A stretch of DNA of 64,000 nt from Hormoscilla sp. GUM202 (GTDB lineage Bacteria; Cyanobacteriota; Cyanobacteriia; Cyanobacteriales; Desertifilaceae), in assembly GCA_005518205.2 (NCBI GenBank), contig RFFC02000018.1:78129-142128 (forward strand), read 5' to 3'. The position numbers and the translations under genes were made by a program. Positions 35,830 through 44,822 of this stretch are shown in pieces; the stretch's first letter is position 1, and each line of letters starts with the position of its first letter. Under the pieces are notes generated by a model, which was not told where the DNA came from, did not search any database, and saw only the letters and a list, made by a program, of their open reading frames with translations.

Positions 35830-38049
35830 CTAGTAAAGGTACCAATCTAAATCCTGGTTATTATCTATTGCCACTGAAATCGTAATTTCCCGAGACGAAG
35901 GAATATCAAAGGCAAACCAGTCCTCGTCGCTGCTGGATGAGATGTTACCGCGAACCACAACATCAGTGCTACCTAAGCCATTAGCAGAGTTCGCAGTGCC
36001 ATTATTTTCCGTCTCTGTTACCTCTTTGGTGTAAACCGTGCTGTCTGTTAAGGGTTTGTACTCAATTTTAGTTTGCCCGCCGAGTCCGTTGGTAATCGTC
36101 GTTAGGAGGTCAGGGATAAGGTCGGGTATATCAGATGTATTTAAATATAATCCTGCTTGTCCCGCACCAAAATTTCCTCCATCTGTGCCCGCCTGATAGA
36201 TGAGGTCGGACAATCCATCTCCATTGACATCGGCTGGGATGAGATTTCTGTAGTCTCGATTGGCATCAAAACCCAAGCATTGAAGGTCGTTAAACCCACT
36301 GCCGTTGGACACATAAAGACCTACTTGACCATTTCCACAACTTCCTCCATCTGTGCCCGCCTGATAGATGAGGTCGGACAATCCATCTCCATTGACATCG
36401 GCTGGGATGAGATTTCTGTAGTCTCGATTGGCATCAAAACCCAAGCATTGAAGGTCGTTAAACCCACTGCCGTTGGACACATAAAGACCTACTTGACCAT
36501 TTCCACAACTTCCTCCATCTGTGCCCGCCTGATAGATGAGGTCGGACAATCCATCTCCATTGACATCGGCTGGGATGAGATTTCTGTAGTCTCGATTGGC
36601 ATCAAAACCCAAGCATTGAAGGTCGTTAAACCCACTGCCGTTGGACACATAAAGACCTACTTGACCATTTCCACAACTTCCTCCATCTGTGCCCGCCTGA
36701 TAGATGAGGTCGGACAATCCATCTCCATTGACATCGGCTGGGATGAGATTTCTGTAGTCTCGATTGGCATCAAAACCCAAGCATTGAAGGTCGTTAAACC
36801 CACTGCCGTTGGACACATAAAGACCTACTTGACCATTTCCACAACTTCCTCCATCTGTGCCCGCCTGATAGATGAGGTCGGACAATCCATCTCCATTGAC
36901 ATCGGCTACTAATAGATTTCTGTAGTCTCGATTGGCGTCAAAACCTAACTTAATCGCAGCAAATCGAATGTCCCTTTCCTTCCATTCAAATTGCGTCTGG
37001 GGAAGGCAAACTCCAGCAGCATCGCATTCCTCAAGTTGTGTTAAGCGACTGCGCCCTGTCGCCGTGCCGTATTCGTAAGCAAGGCGATATTCTTTAACCA
37101 GGTTGTTCGCTGTTTCAATACTGTTCCCATCTCCATCCAGATCCACATAGGTTTTAATCTGTGCTAGTCGCTTAGTTGTTTCGGCTTCGGAACCCCCCAC
37201 ATAAGCTGTAATGTTATCGTTGCGATTTTCATACTCAAACTTCACCAAGCGCAGGGGGGTAACACCTGAGTTCCCCGTGTAGCGAACTGCCGTGGGATAA
37301 TAGCCGAGAAATGCCCCGCTGATACTTCTTTTGGCTCGGCTTACATCCTCTTGATAGCTGACTTCCACAAAGTTGCCATTGCGATCGCTGATCTTATTTA
37401 AAGCCCAAACTCGCACTGCTCCATCAGAGCGCCCCCTCGCTAAAATCCGGGAATCATCAGTATTGCCAAACTCCATTTGATGCCCGTCTTTGGTCGTCAC
37501 CGTAAACGAGCGCGGCCCGTTTTTCCCCGATTCTGTATGGGAAATAACTCTTACCCAAGTCTCCCTTTCCGTGCGATACTCCGTCCCATTTGCCCCGTAG
37601 TTACCGCTCACTGCCATTAATCGCTGTCCGTCAAAACAGAAGCGATCGCCGCTGTCGAAGTTCACGCCCCCTCTCGCTCCATCGGTGGCAATGGTTTTGC
37701 CGCAGCGTGCGATCGCCGACAGTCCAGCCAATTGCCAACCAACACCCAGCAGTCCGTTTCCCTGTTGGCTGTTGTAAACTAGAGATAGATTTGGCTGTAC
37801 TCCGTTTATTCCTGGAGGCACTTCAATAGGAACCGTATAGGTTGCACCTCCGTTTCCGTTGACTGCAAACTCGCCAGGTATTGTCCCCACTTGGGCGCTG
37901 GGAGCTGGAGCGGCGATCGCCCACTGACTGTCCCCCAAAAACGGCCAACTGGGGAGAAAGGAGAACAGTATGAATACTACAGTTAAGGCGATCGATTTCA
38001 GACTCTTGGATGCTTTACTCATTGCTGTTTTTTTAATACGTTTTCTCAA
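35830..38049 (-). CDS. SpvB/FG-GAP N-terminal part of the same RHS toxin, ended by an in-frame TAG
   Basis: 739 residues. The start region is basic then hydrophobic (SIALTVVFILFSFLPSWPFL, AIAAPAPSA), a Sec signal peptide; the inner Met (MSKASKSLKS, 38022) is an equally good start. Residues about 50-350 are an SpvB domain (GGATYTVPIEVPPGINGVQP, LGVGWQLAGLSAIARCG). Five FG-GAP/VCBS repeats follow (ADVNGDGLSDLIYQAGTDGG), four nearly identical at DNA level. The end enters a PPC domain (EDWFAFDIPSSREITISVAI, NQDLDWYLY) and stops at TAG. The next 46 codons in the same frame finish the PPC domain and run into the 1700-codon RHS part. The intact protein would be about 2487 residues. Confidence 0.85.
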   Translation of the reverse strand: MRKRIKKTAMSKASKSLKSIALTVVFILFSFLPSWPFLGDSQWAIAAPAPSAQVGTIPGEFAVNGNGGATYTVPIEVPPGINGVQPNLSLVYNSQQGNGLLGVGWQLAGLSAIARCGKTIATDGARGGVNFDSGDRFCFDGQRLMAVSGNYGANGTEYRTERETWVRVISHTESGKNGPRSFTVTTKDGHQMEFGNTDDSRILARGRSDGAVRVWALNKISDRNGNFVEVSYQEDVSRAKRSISGAFLGYYPTAVRYTGNSGVTPLRLVKFEYENRNDNITAYVGGSEAETTKRLAQIKTYVDLDGDGNSIETANNLVKEYRLAYEYGTATGRSRLTQLEECDAAGVCLPQTQFEWKERDIRFAAIKLGFDANRDYRNLLVADVNGDGLSDLIYQAGTDGGSCGNGQVGLYVSNGSGFNDLQCLGFDANRDYRNLIPADVNGDGLSDLIYQAGTDGGSCGNGQVGLYVSNGSGFNDLQCLGFDANRDYRNLIPADVNGDGLSDLIYQAGTDGGSCGNGQVGLYVSNGSGFNDLQCLGFDANRDYRNLIPADVNGDGLSDLIYQAGTDGGSCGNGQVGLYVSNGSGFNDLQCLGFDANRDYRNLIPADVNGDGLSDLIYQAGTDGGNFGAGQAGLYLNTSDIPDLIPDLLTTITNGLGGQTKIEYKPLTDSTVYTKEVTETENNGTANSANGLGSTDVVVRGNISSSSDEDWFAFDIPSSREITISVAIDNNQDLDWYLY
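36176..36960 (-). repeat. 168-bp tandem repeat encoding FG-GAP units
   Basis: Copies start at 36176, 36344, 36512, 36680 and (partial) 36848. The four internal copies are almost base-identical and each encodes 56 residues beginning LGFDANRDYRNL. Near identity means recent expansion; copy number could vary between strains or be mis-assembled. The complementary strand is also open across the array, a by-product of the period being a multiple of three. Confidence 0.9.
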
Positions 38050-38428
38050 AAATACTAGCGATCTTCCTTACTTGCCGATGGCACTCTTCTGTACCTGTCT
38101 GTACCTACCGTCCAACTCCCCTCTCCACTAGGAATCAAATCATCCCCCTTCCCCAGGAAGGAGCCAACTATCAGTCCCCTCATCTCATCCCATACCCTTC
38201 TACCTTTTTTCCATCTCCGCTGGACAGTGGGAAGTTCTTTGGAGAACTTCTTGTCTCCAGATGGTTTGGGACCGATCGACCCTAGTCGGGACAATTCGCG
38301 AGGGACTAAGGGGTTTTTGCCGGGGTTTAAGCCCCTCCCCCAAGGGTTTCAGCTTAATGGTGCTCATCTGATTCTTTGAGAACTTCCCACTCTCCATATC
38401 TCCGCTTTTTTCTCTGCTTCCCTCATCC
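38050..38428. other. Leader region of the SpvB-RHS gene, with an SpvB-like scrap
   Basis: About 380 bp between the start codon and the nearest promoter-like element. At 38106-38150 the sequence CCGTCCAACTCC...GGAATCAAATCATCC resembles 63129-63165 inside the tc SpvB domain (codons for DDLIPTGDRELDD), so it may be a remnant of another spvB gene. Several long hairpins (GTTCTTTGGAGAAC; AAGGGGTTT...) lie between 38230 and 38390. Confidence 0.4.
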
Positions 38429-38434
38429 TTCCCT

Positions 38435-38463
38435 ACTCTAACCCTATTCTCTACCACTGTCAA
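38435..38463 (-). promoter_or_regulatory. Candidate promoter TTGACA-N17-TAGAGT upstream of the SpvB-RHS gene
   Basis: Minus strand: TTGACA at 38458-38463, 17 bp, TAGAGT at 38435-38440 (4 of 6). The block TTGACAGTGG...GGGTTAGAGTAGGGA is shared with the region upstream of the tc operon (63673-63701), including the same spacing. It lies within a 119-bp direct repeat. Confidence 0.5.
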
Positions 38464-38553
38464 TGGGGGTATGCCCCCTCATTCAACAGACTTACTCCCC
38501 TATTCCCTACCTAGCTGATGGTGCTTTTTTCTCTGCTTCCCCGATCCTTCCCT

Positions 38554-38582
38554 ACTGTAACCCTATTCTCTACCACTGTCAA
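38554..38582 (-). promoter_or_regulatory. Second copy of the same promoter-like element
   Basis: TTGACA at 38577-38582, 17 bp, TACAGT at 38554-38559. One base differs from the copy 119 bp away. Confidence 0.4.
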
Positions 38583-38640
38583 TGGGGGTATGCCCCCTCA
38601 TTCAATAGACTTACTCACCTGTTCCCTATCTAGCTGATGA

Positions 38641-39117
38641 GGATAAGGGCAGCTTTTAGCTTCATTCACAATATAGCAAAGCTCATTTTTGAATGACAAT
38701 CAACCTTTATCCACCTTTTTAAACTTTGAGATCCACCTATTTTTTGTCCTACTGCACCTGCTGTAACGTTTGTCAAGCCCCCTTTATCCACCTAAACACC
38801 ACCTTTTTTAGCGAAAAAAATCAACCTTTTCGATCGAGGCGTTTCACCGGTAGCGCATAACTTGAGTATTGTTGCACGCTCCGGGAACCCGACCCTGCCC
38901 CCAATCCCGGATTAGCCGGTCCCCGAAGCCAAAAGCACCGGTACTCACTACATGAAATTGGCATCACTTCCACCCATCAGTTCCTACATCGATCGCGGCA
39001 CTACCGACATACGATCGTCACCATCGCCGTTCTGGTCCCGGTAGTCCCGAGTGCTGAGAACACCGATGACGGGCTGTCGTCTTGCACCAACCAACCCGGG
39101 CGATCGCACGAACCTAA
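38641..39117. other. Gene-free region downstream of panB
   Basis: About 480 bp, AT-rich up to 38850 (TCCACCTTTTT and CACCTTTTTTAGCG phrases), then GC-rich. GCTCCGGGAACCC at 38880 is a dispersed motif. Minus-strand codons near 39025-39075 (RDYRDQNGDGDDRM) look like a scrap of an Asp/Gly-rich protein. No gene is supported. Confidence 0.35.
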
Positions 39118-39891
39118 CTAGGGAAACTCCCGATCGCGCACCTGGGTACCAAAATATTGTACCGCCTGAGTAATAGTCTGGCGCAAATTGGCATAGGACT
39201 TAGCAAAGGGCGGCATGCGATCTGAAAGGCCCAGCAAGTCAGCGGTAACTAGGACCTGTCCGTCGCAGTGGGAACCGGCACCAATGCCAATAGTAGGAAT
39301 GGGTAGTTGTTCCGTAATGGTTCTGGCCAACTCACTGGGAACATGCTCTAAGATGACCGCAAAAGCACCGGCATCTGCTAGGGCGATCGCCTCTTGGAGG
39401 ATTCTTTCTGCCTCTGCTGGGGTCTTTCCTTGCTGGCGATAACCCAGCAGACGCACGGATTGAGGCGTCAAGCCCACATGGCCCATCACCGGAATGCCTG
39501 CATTTACCAGACGGGCCACAGTTTCCGCCATCGCGGGATATCCCCCTTCCAACTTCACTGCCCCAGCACCGGTTTCCTTCAGCACCCTGCCAGCTGAATG
39601 GATAGCTTGTGACGGACTCTCCTGATAGCTCAAAAACGGCAGATCGCAGACAACCAATGCTTGCTTCACTCCCCGCCGCACTGCTTTAGCATGGTGCAGC
39701 ATCTCTTCCAGCGTCACCGGCAGCGTCGTTTCATAACCGAGGGCCACCATCCCCAGGGAGTCTCCCACCAGAATTACATCCACACCAGATGCATCCAACA
39801 ACTGGGCCAAGGCATAATCCCAGGCTGTCAGGGTGACGATCGCCCGTCCCTGCTGCTTCCATTGCCTCAATTTCGCGATTGTAACTGTCAT
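39118..39891 (-). CDS. panB: 3-methyl-2-oxobutanoate hydroxymethyltransferase
   Basis: 258 residues from the ATG at 39891 ([20 protein letters not shown]). The frame is open to 40047, but those extra 52 codons are encoded by a dispersed repeat ([11 protein letters not shown]) and are not PanB-like. Landmarks: [66 protein letters not shown] and [20 protein letters not shown]. PanB adds a one-carbon unit from methylene-tetrahydrofolate to ketoisovalerate, the first committed step to pantothenate. A 3' partial duplicate is at 27504-27710. Confidence 0.92.
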   Translation of the reverse strand: MTVTIAKLRQWKQQGRAIVTLTAWDYALAQLLDASGVDVILVGDSLGMVALGYETTLPVTLEEMLHHAKAVRRGVKQALVVCDLPFLSYQESPSQAIHSAGRVLKETGAGAVKLEGGYPAMAETVARLVNAGIPVMGHVGLTPQSVRLLGYRQQGKTPAEAERILQEAIALADAGAFAVILEHVPSELARTITEQLPIPTIGIGAGSHCDGQVLVTADLLGLSDRMPPFAKSYANLRQTITQAVQYFGTQVRDREFP

Positions 39892-40015
39892 AAGCCCAAA
39901 GTCTAGCCCCTCAGCAGAGATGTCTACGCTCCGGGAACCCTCCGCTGTTCCAGGGAAAAATCGGGATGCAGAAGATGCTTCGCCACGGCTACAGGCGCTG
40001 GGCCTCCTCCTCGCG

Positions 40016-40067
40016 CAGTGACGCAAAAACCCCATGGCTGGCGCCACGCTGCGCGATCAGACATCGA
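40016..40067. repeat. Dispersed repeat upstream of panB and rbcL
   Basis: Inverted copy of 25601-25651: TGACGCAAAAACCCCATGGC, TGGCGCCACGCTGCGCGATC, AGACATCGA. It lies between the divergent panB and rbcL genes and creates a false N-terminal extension of panB. GCTCCGGGAACCC is next to it at 39928. Confidence 0.7.
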
Positions 40068-40349
40068 TCGGCAATCTTATTGCTTTTCATGAAGTTTTGT
40101 CAAGCTGGTTCCCTGGGAACAGGCAGAGCCCCCCCAACTGTCGGGCAGGGTCGGGGGGGTATATGTCCATAATGCCGTGAAATATGCCCATACAGTAAAA
40201 GTTATTTTTGTCAAGAAGATTGCGAAATATAAAAAAAGGTAAACATAAGTAAGGATTATTTGCAAATCAAGAAGTTGAGACGGCGGGAGAGAGCATATTG
40301 ATATATTCTGAAGAACTAGCCAAGAAAATAAGTCAAGGTAAGGGATTTC

Positions 40350-41780
40350 ATGTCTTACAGTACAACCACAACTCAGACAAAAGCTGGGTATAAAGCCGGG
40401 GTCCAAGACTATAAATTGACCTATTACACCCCGGACTACACGCCCAAAGATACAGATATTCTGGCGGCTTTCCGCGTCACGCCTCAGCCGGGAGTTCCTC
40501 CAGAAGAAGCAGGTGCGGCGGTAGCAGCCGAGTCTTCCACCGGTACATGGACGACAGTGTGGACGGACCTGTTGACGGACCTGGACCGCTACAAAGGTCG
40601 CTGCTATGATATTGAGTCGGTTCCGGGTGAAGATAACCAGTACATCTGCTTTGTTGCCTATCCCCTGGATCTGTTTGAAGAAGGCTCGGTCACCAATATG
40701 TTAACCTCCATCGTGGGGAACGTATTTGGCTTCAAAGCCTTACGGGCCCTGCGCTTGGAAGACCTGCGCATCCCGATCGCCTATCTGAAGACTTTCCAAG
40801 GTCCGCCCCACGGGATAGTGGTAGAACGGGATAAGCTCAACAAGTACGGACGTCCGCTGCTGGGTTGTACGATTAAACCCAAGCTAGGTCTGTCGGCCAA
40901 GAACTACGGTCGCGCGGTCTATGAATGCTTGCGTGGCGGTTTGGACTTCACTAAGGACGACGAAAATATTAACTCTCAGCCCTTCATGCGCTGGCGCGAT
41001 CGCTTCTCATTCGTGCAAGAGGCGATCGAGAAAGCCCAGGCGGAAACCGGTGAAATAAAAGGTCACTACCTGAACGTTACTGCCCCCACCTGTGAGGAAA
41101 TGCTGGAACGGGCCGAGTACGCCAAGGAACTGGGTACCCCGATCGTCATGCACGACTACCTCACCGGTGGCTTTACGGCCAACACTACCCTGGCCAAGTG
41201 GTGCCGTCGCAACGGTCTGCTACTACATATCCACCGGGCCATGCACGCCGTGATAGACCGGCAGAAGGCCCACGGCATTCACTTCCGGGTGCTGGCCAAG
41301 TGCTTGCGGATGTCCGGTGGCGACCACCTGCACTCCGGGACTGTGGTGGGTAAGCTGGAAGGGGAAAAAGGCATCACCATGGGCTTTGTGGACTTGATGC
41401 GGGAAGACCACATCGAACGCGATCGGGAACGGGGTATTTACTTCACCCAAGACTGGGCCTCCATGCCTGGTGTCATGCCCGTAGCTTCTGGCGGTATTCA
41501 CGTCTGGCACATGCCGGCACTGGTAGAAATCTTCGGCGACGATGCTTGCCTGCAATTCGGCGGCGGCACCCTGGGTCACCCCTGGGGGAACGCTCCCGGT
41601 GCTACTGCTAACCGGGTGGCTTTGGAAGCTTGCATTCAAGCTCGTAACGAAGGTCGCAACCTGTACCGCGAAGGTGGCGATGTGATCCGCGAAGCCTGCA
41701 AGTGGAGTCCGGAATTGGCAGTTGCCTGCGAACTGTGGAAGGAAATCAAGTTCGAGTTCGAGGCAATGGATACCGTCTAA
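40350..41780 (+). CDS. rbcL: RuBisCO large subunit (form IB)
   Basis: 476 residues, full length. [20 protein letters not shown] at the start, [20 protein letters not shown] (active-site Lys), [17 protein letters not shown] (carbamylated Lys in TKDDE), [31 protein letters not shown] (loop 6 follows) and [15 protein letters not shown]. It fixes CO2 in the carboxysome together with RbcS. A TATAAA at 40228-40233 may be a -10, without a clear -35. AGGTAAGGGATTTC before the ATG supplies a weak ribosome site. rbcX and rbcS follow in the standard order. Confidence 0.98.
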   Translation: MSYSTTTTQTKAGYKAGVQDYKLTYYTPDYTPKDTDILAAFRVTPQPGVPPEEAGAAVAAESSTGTWTTVWTDLLTDLDRYKGRCYDIESVPGEDNQYICFVAYPLDLFEEGSVTNMLTSIVGNVFGFKALRALRLEDLRIPIAYLKTFQGPPHGIVVERDKLNKYGRPLLGCTIKPKLGLSAKNYGRAVYECLRGGLDFTKDDENINSQPFMRWRDRFSFVQEAIEKAQAETGEIKGHYLNVTAPTCEEMLERAEYAKELGTPIVMHDYLTGGFTANTTLAKWCRRNGLLLHIHRAMHAVIDRQKAHGIHFRVLAKCLRMSGGDHLHSGTVVGKLEGEKGITMGFVDLMREDHIERDRERGIYFTQDWASMPGVMPVASGGIHVWHMPALVEIFGDDACLQFGGGTLGHPWGNAPGATANRVALEACIQARNEGRNLYREGGDVIREACKWSPELAVACELWKEIKFEFEAMDTV

Positions 41781-41804
41781 TAGAGTCGGAATGGTATCGG
41801 GGGC

Positions 41805-41840
41805 AGGCACATGGCTGCGCCACGCTGCGCGATCGGCCCG
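41805..41840. repeat. Dispersed palindromic repeat in the rbcL-rbcX spacer
   Basis: GGCTGCGCCACGCTGCGCGA followed by TCGGCCCGCC, the same family as 25612, 40040 and 46709. It lies between the rbcL stop and the rbcX start and could affect mRNA processing or polarity. Confidence 0.55.
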
Positions 41841-41872
41841 CCCTACAGCATCGGTTAAGAGACTGGGGTCAC

Positions 41873-42298
41873 ATGGATATTAAACAAGTTGCGAAAGACA
41901 CGACGCGCGTGCTAGCTAGTTACTTGACCTATCAAGCAGTGCGCATTGTGGTCAGTCAGTTGCGGGAAACAAATCCAGGTCTAGCAATTTGGCTAAATGG
42001 CTTTTCGACAACTGGAAAAATTCAGGATGGAGAAGCTTACTTGGAAGAGTTACTCACGAGCAACCACCAGGAACTGGCGTTCCGGATCATGACGGTGCGG
42101 CAACATCTGGCCGAAGAGGTGACCGAGTATTTACCAGAAATGGTGCGATCGGGCATTCAACAGGCAAATATGGGACACCGCCGTCAGTATCTGGAGCGGA
42201 TTACGCAACTGAATATATCCGATTTTTCGGGCCGTCCGCGGACCGATCTCAGCTCTTATCCAGAACAGGAAGCTGACCCGGATAAGGAATCGGGTTAG
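41873..42298 (+). CDS. rbcX: RbcX, RuBisCO assembly chaperone
   Basis: 141 residues from the ATG at 41873 (MDIKQVAKDTTRVLASYLTY), the conserved RbcX start; the longer frame back to 41702 overlaps rbcL and is not RbcX-like. QAVRIVVSQLRETNPGLAIW, FSTTGKIQDGEAYLEELL and ELAFRIMTVRQHLAEEV are diagnostic. The dimer clamps the C-terminal tail of RbcL during assembly of the L8 core. The acidic tail after ISDFSGRP is variable in the family. Confidence 0.93.
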   Translation: MDIKQVAKDTTRVLASYLTYQAVRIVVSQLRETNPGLAIWLNGFSTTGKIQDGEAYLEELLTSNHQELAFRIMTVRQHLAEEVTEYLPEMVRSGIQQANMGHRRQYLERITQLNISDFSGRPRTDLSSYPEQEADPDKESG

Positions 42299-42340
42299 TT
42301 AAGATAATTAGAACGTCCTACAACAATCATCACGCAAATC

Positions 42341-42682
42341 ATGCAAACTCTTGCCAAAGAACGTCGTTACGAAACACTTTCCTATCTGCCACCGCTGTCA
42401 GACGCGCAGATGAAAAATCAAATCCAGTACATTCTGGATCAAGGTTACATCGCTGGTGTGGAATTCAGCGAGTCGTCGGCACCAGAAATGCACTACTGGA
42501 CGCTGTGGAAATTGCCCCTTTTCCATGCGAGAACTGTCAATGAAGTGATGGCAGAAATTGATGAGTGTCGTACAGAATACCGCGATTGCTTTGTCCGCGT
42601 CATGGGGTTTGACAACATCAAGCAGTGCCAGGTGCTCAGCTTTATCGTTCACAAGCCGAACAGCAACGTCAGACGGTACTAA
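42341..42682 (+). CDS. rbcS: RuBisCO small subunit
   Basis: 113 residues, complete. [55 protein letters not shown] and [20 protein letters not shown] are all conserved. It caps the L8 core to form L8S8. It starts 42 bp after rbcX in the same operon. Confidence 0.97.
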   Translation: MQTLAKERRYETLSYLPPLSDAQMKNQIQYILDQGYIAGVEFSESSAPEMHYWTLWKLPLFHARTVNEVMAEIDECRTEYRDCFVRVMGFDNIKQCQVLSFIVHKPNSNVRRY

Positions 42683-42718
42683 ACAACGTCAGATAGCCGA
42701 TATCAAGCGTTAAGATTC

Positions 42719-42742
42719 GTAGGGTGGGCACCGCCCACCTTA
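42719..42742. terminator. Hairpin after rbcS (GTGGGCACCGCCCAC)
   Basis: GTAGGGTGGGCACCGCCCAC forms a stable stem 37 bp after the rbcS stop, where an operon terminator or 3'-stabilising element would be expected. The same element is at 43656-43680 and, in part, at 4050-4110. Confidence 0.5.
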
Positions 42743-42855
42743 CTGCTACTAGGAATTATTAGGTTGGGGAGAGGAATATGGAAACTAACGGATAAGCAAT
42801 ACCTTGGAATAATTGATGAATTGCCGTTAATAAATTTGTCTAAAAAGGGGAAATT

Positions 42856-43451
42856 ATGGCAAATAAAAATAGAAATACAGGCGGGAATCAAACAAATAAA
42901 TCATTCAATTTTAATTTCTTTTCAGGTAACAAAGTTTCTTGTTTGGACTTACTCTATCTCTGGCTCTTGGTGGTGCTGCTGCAAAGCTCGCTTGGGACAA
43001 TGGTATTAGAGTTGGATGGGATGATGGTCCTACGATAGTTTGGACTCCTGTGCCGCTCCCAATCCCACCCTCCGGAACAATTTCAGTAAAAAATATTAAC
43101 AGAAGAATTGAAGTTGACAGACTGAGAATAGAATTTAACGGTTGCATAAAGGGTGGAACTAAAAGCATAAGTTGTCACTTCTCCGTTATGAACAATGCTG
43201 GCGATAGGAGATTTGGAGCATCAGGAAGTGGCAGCTTGATTATAGAGAAACTTCGTCACGAACACCAAGCAAGGTATGTTAAAATTGCTAATAGAGGGGA
43301 TAGTATAGAACTGTATTCAAAAATAGAAACTCCCGTCACATTTGGATTCCCTGGAGTCGCTCCTGATGTAAAAAAACTTGAACTACTTGAGGTTTATATG
43401 GGAAGCGGCTCTTGGTTTAAGATTCAATACAGAAATGTACCTCTGGAATAA
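42856..43451 (+). CDS. Hypothetical protein in two overlapping frames (frameshift near 42930)
   Basis: An ATG at 42856 with AAAAGGGGAAATT before it begins MANKNRNTGGNQTNKSFNFN FFSGNKV-like sequence. Near 42925-42940 (ACAAAGTTTCTTG) the reading continues better in the +2-shifted frame, LFGLTLSLALGGAAAKLAWD (hydrophobic helix), then DGPTIVWTPVPLPIPPSG and a 130-residue beta-rich domain ending QYRNVPLE at 43451. The second frame alone runs 42939-43451 (170 codons). The first frame stops at 43036. A one-base indel most simply explains this; programmed shifting is possible but unsupported. No family recognised. Confidence 0.5.
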
Positions 43452-43517
43452 TTTATTCTGGATGAAATTATTTCTCGAAAAAATTCTCCAACGGATGAAT
43501 CTCACTTTTGACCTTAG

Positions 43518-43601
43518 TAGGTTGGGTTGACGTTAGGAAACCCAACAGACGCAACGCTAACAACATTACTTTGTTGGGTTTCGTGCCTCAACCCAACCTA
43601 C
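43518..43601. terminator. Long nested inverted repeat GTAGGTTGGGTTGA.../...TCAACCCAACCTAC
   Basis: Outer arms GTAGGTTGGGTTGA and TCAACCCAACCTAC, inner arms AAACCCAAC and GTTGGGTTT. This is a widespread cyanobacterial intergenic palindrome. Here it lies between convergent genes, where it could terminate both transcripts. A second hairpin (GTAGGGTGGGCACCGCCCAC) is at 43656-43680. Confidence 0.6.
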
Positions 43602-43700
43602 GACTGCAATTGGTGGATTTAGCGGGCGAAATTGAGCGATCGGACTCTATTATCTGAGTAGGGTGGGCACCGCCCACCTTCCACCTGAAAGCTCAATCTT

Positions 43701-43838
43701 TCAATCATCAAGATTTTGAATTTGGGTAATCAACCAAGCATAGATTTGACTGCGACCCGTTGTCCGACACCGCCCCAACGCCTCTGAGAGTAAGCTAAAG
43801 GGTAAGGTCGGTAAAACTTGCGATCGCGCGATCTCTCA
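43701..43838 (-). pseudogene. Unidentified C-terminal gene scrap
   Basis: Minus-strand open stretch of about 45 codons without a start: QVLPTLPFSLLSEALGRCRT and QIYAWLITQIQNLDD, stop at 43701. The codons look natural, but the family is not recognised. It follows the antitoxin gene on the same strand by 24 bp. Confidence 0.3.
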
Positions 43839-43861
43839 CTCTACAAACTTCCACTTACTCA

Positions 43862-44167
43862 TTATTCAATCGCCAATTTAAACCCCAGTGCCTCTAACAA
43901 CTCAACAAAAGTATAAATTTCAGTGCCACCGCTTTGGGAGAGAATTTTCTCTAATTGCTCGTACTTTTCTTTGGCAGACTCTGAGAGAGCCTGCATGGCC
44001 GCTCGCGCATCTATTACATCTTTAAGTGCCGCCGATAGCAGTTGTGGTTCTGGGTCTTTTTCTTCCAAAATTGCCTCAATAAAACCTGCTGCGTGTTCTG
44101 GGTCTTTAAGCGATTCGATTAGTGCATCTCGCCAGCTATCGCTAGTTGGCATTTTGACTTGTATCAT
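43862..44167 (-). CDS. HigA-like/addiction-module antidote protein
   Basis: 101 residues. SWRDALIESLKDPEHAAGFI, EAILEEKDPEPQLLSAALKD and ELLEALGFKLAIE match the short antidote family that pairs with HigB/RelE-like killers. The middle helix-turn-helix-like part (ARAAMQALSESAKEKYEQLE) departs from the usual recognition helix, so DNA binding may be altered. Its start overlaps the toxin gene by 26 bp, the toxin-first order common to this family. Confidence 0.75.
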   Translation of the reverse strand: MIQVKMPTSDSWRDALIESLKDPEHAAGFIEAILEEKDPEPQLLSAALKDVIDARAAMQALSESAKEKYEQLEKILSQSGGTEIYTFVELLEALGFKLAIE

Positions 44168-44486
44168 TGTAATCCCTCCAATATTCTATTGCTTTCCGGA
44201 TATCTTGTTGTTGAGTGCTTTTATCTCCTCCACAAAGGAGAAGTACTACAGTCGAACCTATTTGTCCAAAGTAGAGTCGGTAGCCAGGACCATAGTCTAT
44301 TCTGAGTTCGCAGACTCCTTCTCCCACAGAACGATAATCTCCCAAATTGCCCAAGCTGATTCGTTTCAGCCTAGACTCAATTTTCAGTATAGCCCTTCTA
44401 TCTCGAAGGGAATCCAGCCATCGAGCAAAAGGAACCTCGCCCTTTGGGGTAATATAACGTCGAATCTCCCTTGGTTGAACTTCCAT
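44142..44486 (-). CDS. RelE/HigB-like addiction-module killer protein
   Basis: 114 residues, normal length. PREIRRYITPKGEVPFARWL, DSLRDRRAILKIESRLKRIS, GNLGDYRSVGEGVCELRIDY and GPGYRLYFGQIGSTVVLLLC, then GGDKSTQQQDIRKAIEYW, are the landmarks of the phage-derived Gp49/HigB-like family, ribosome-dependent mRNA nucleases. The two genes overlap and are co-transcribed leftward; the antitoxin would normally repress the promoter near 44500. Confidence 0.85.
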   Translation of the reverse strand: MEVQPREIRRYITPKGEVPFARWLDSLRDRRAILKIESRLKRISLGNLGDYRSVGEGVCELRIDYGPGYRLYFGQIGSTVVLLLCGGDKSTQQQDIRKAIEYWRDYNDTSQNAN

Positions 44487-44822
44487 AATTTAATTGCGAT
44501 CGCAACCATGCCGATTTTACTATAATTGCCAGTTGAAACAACTTTTTTAACGAAAAGCGATCGCTTGGCATAAGTCTACGATCGCAACAGTCCCTCCCTC
44601 GGTCGGCATGGCGACTGGGGCCAATAAAACTATTGCGACGATCGCAACAGTTTATCCCATGTGTGAGAAGTACGCTTCACCGCTGACCGCCCCTGGGGAT
44701 GGCGGGTGCGATCGGGCTCTATCAGTTAATGGTATCGGGATCTATTCGGAAGCCCCTTGTCCCCCCTTGTCCCCCAAGCAGAGTGGAGTTTCTTCTTATC
44801 CGAGAAGTATTGCGATCGGGCC
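44487..44822. other. Gene-free region between the TA module and the ParA-like gene
   Basis: About 335 bp. ACGATCGCAACAGT is repeated at about 44579 and 44639; otherwise HIP1-rich DNA without a supported gene. Confidence 0.35.

Larger units (their letters stand above)
38406..38640. repeat. 119-bp direct repeat upstream of the SpvB-RHS gene
   Basis: Two copies, about 38406-38520 and 38525-38640, each with TTTTTTCTCTGCTTCC, CACTGTCAATGGGGGTATGC, CCCCTCATTCAA and CCTA(C/T)CTAGCTGATG. The same order of motifs, more diverged, is found at 63668-63832. Confidence 0.75.

Noticed and set aside
36157..36912. 251-codon open frame on the plus strand across the FG-GAP repeats
   Set aside because: It is the complementary shadow of a 168-bp repeat whose period is a multiple of three; composition is not protein-like.
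39892..40047. 52-codon N-terminal extension of PanB
   Set aside because: Encoded by a dispersed repeat shared with 25601-25651; PanB homology starts at the ATG at 39891.
41702..41872. 57-codon N-terminal extension of RbcX
   Set aside because: Overlaps rbcL out of frame and includes a dispersed repeat; the conserved RbcX start is at 41873.
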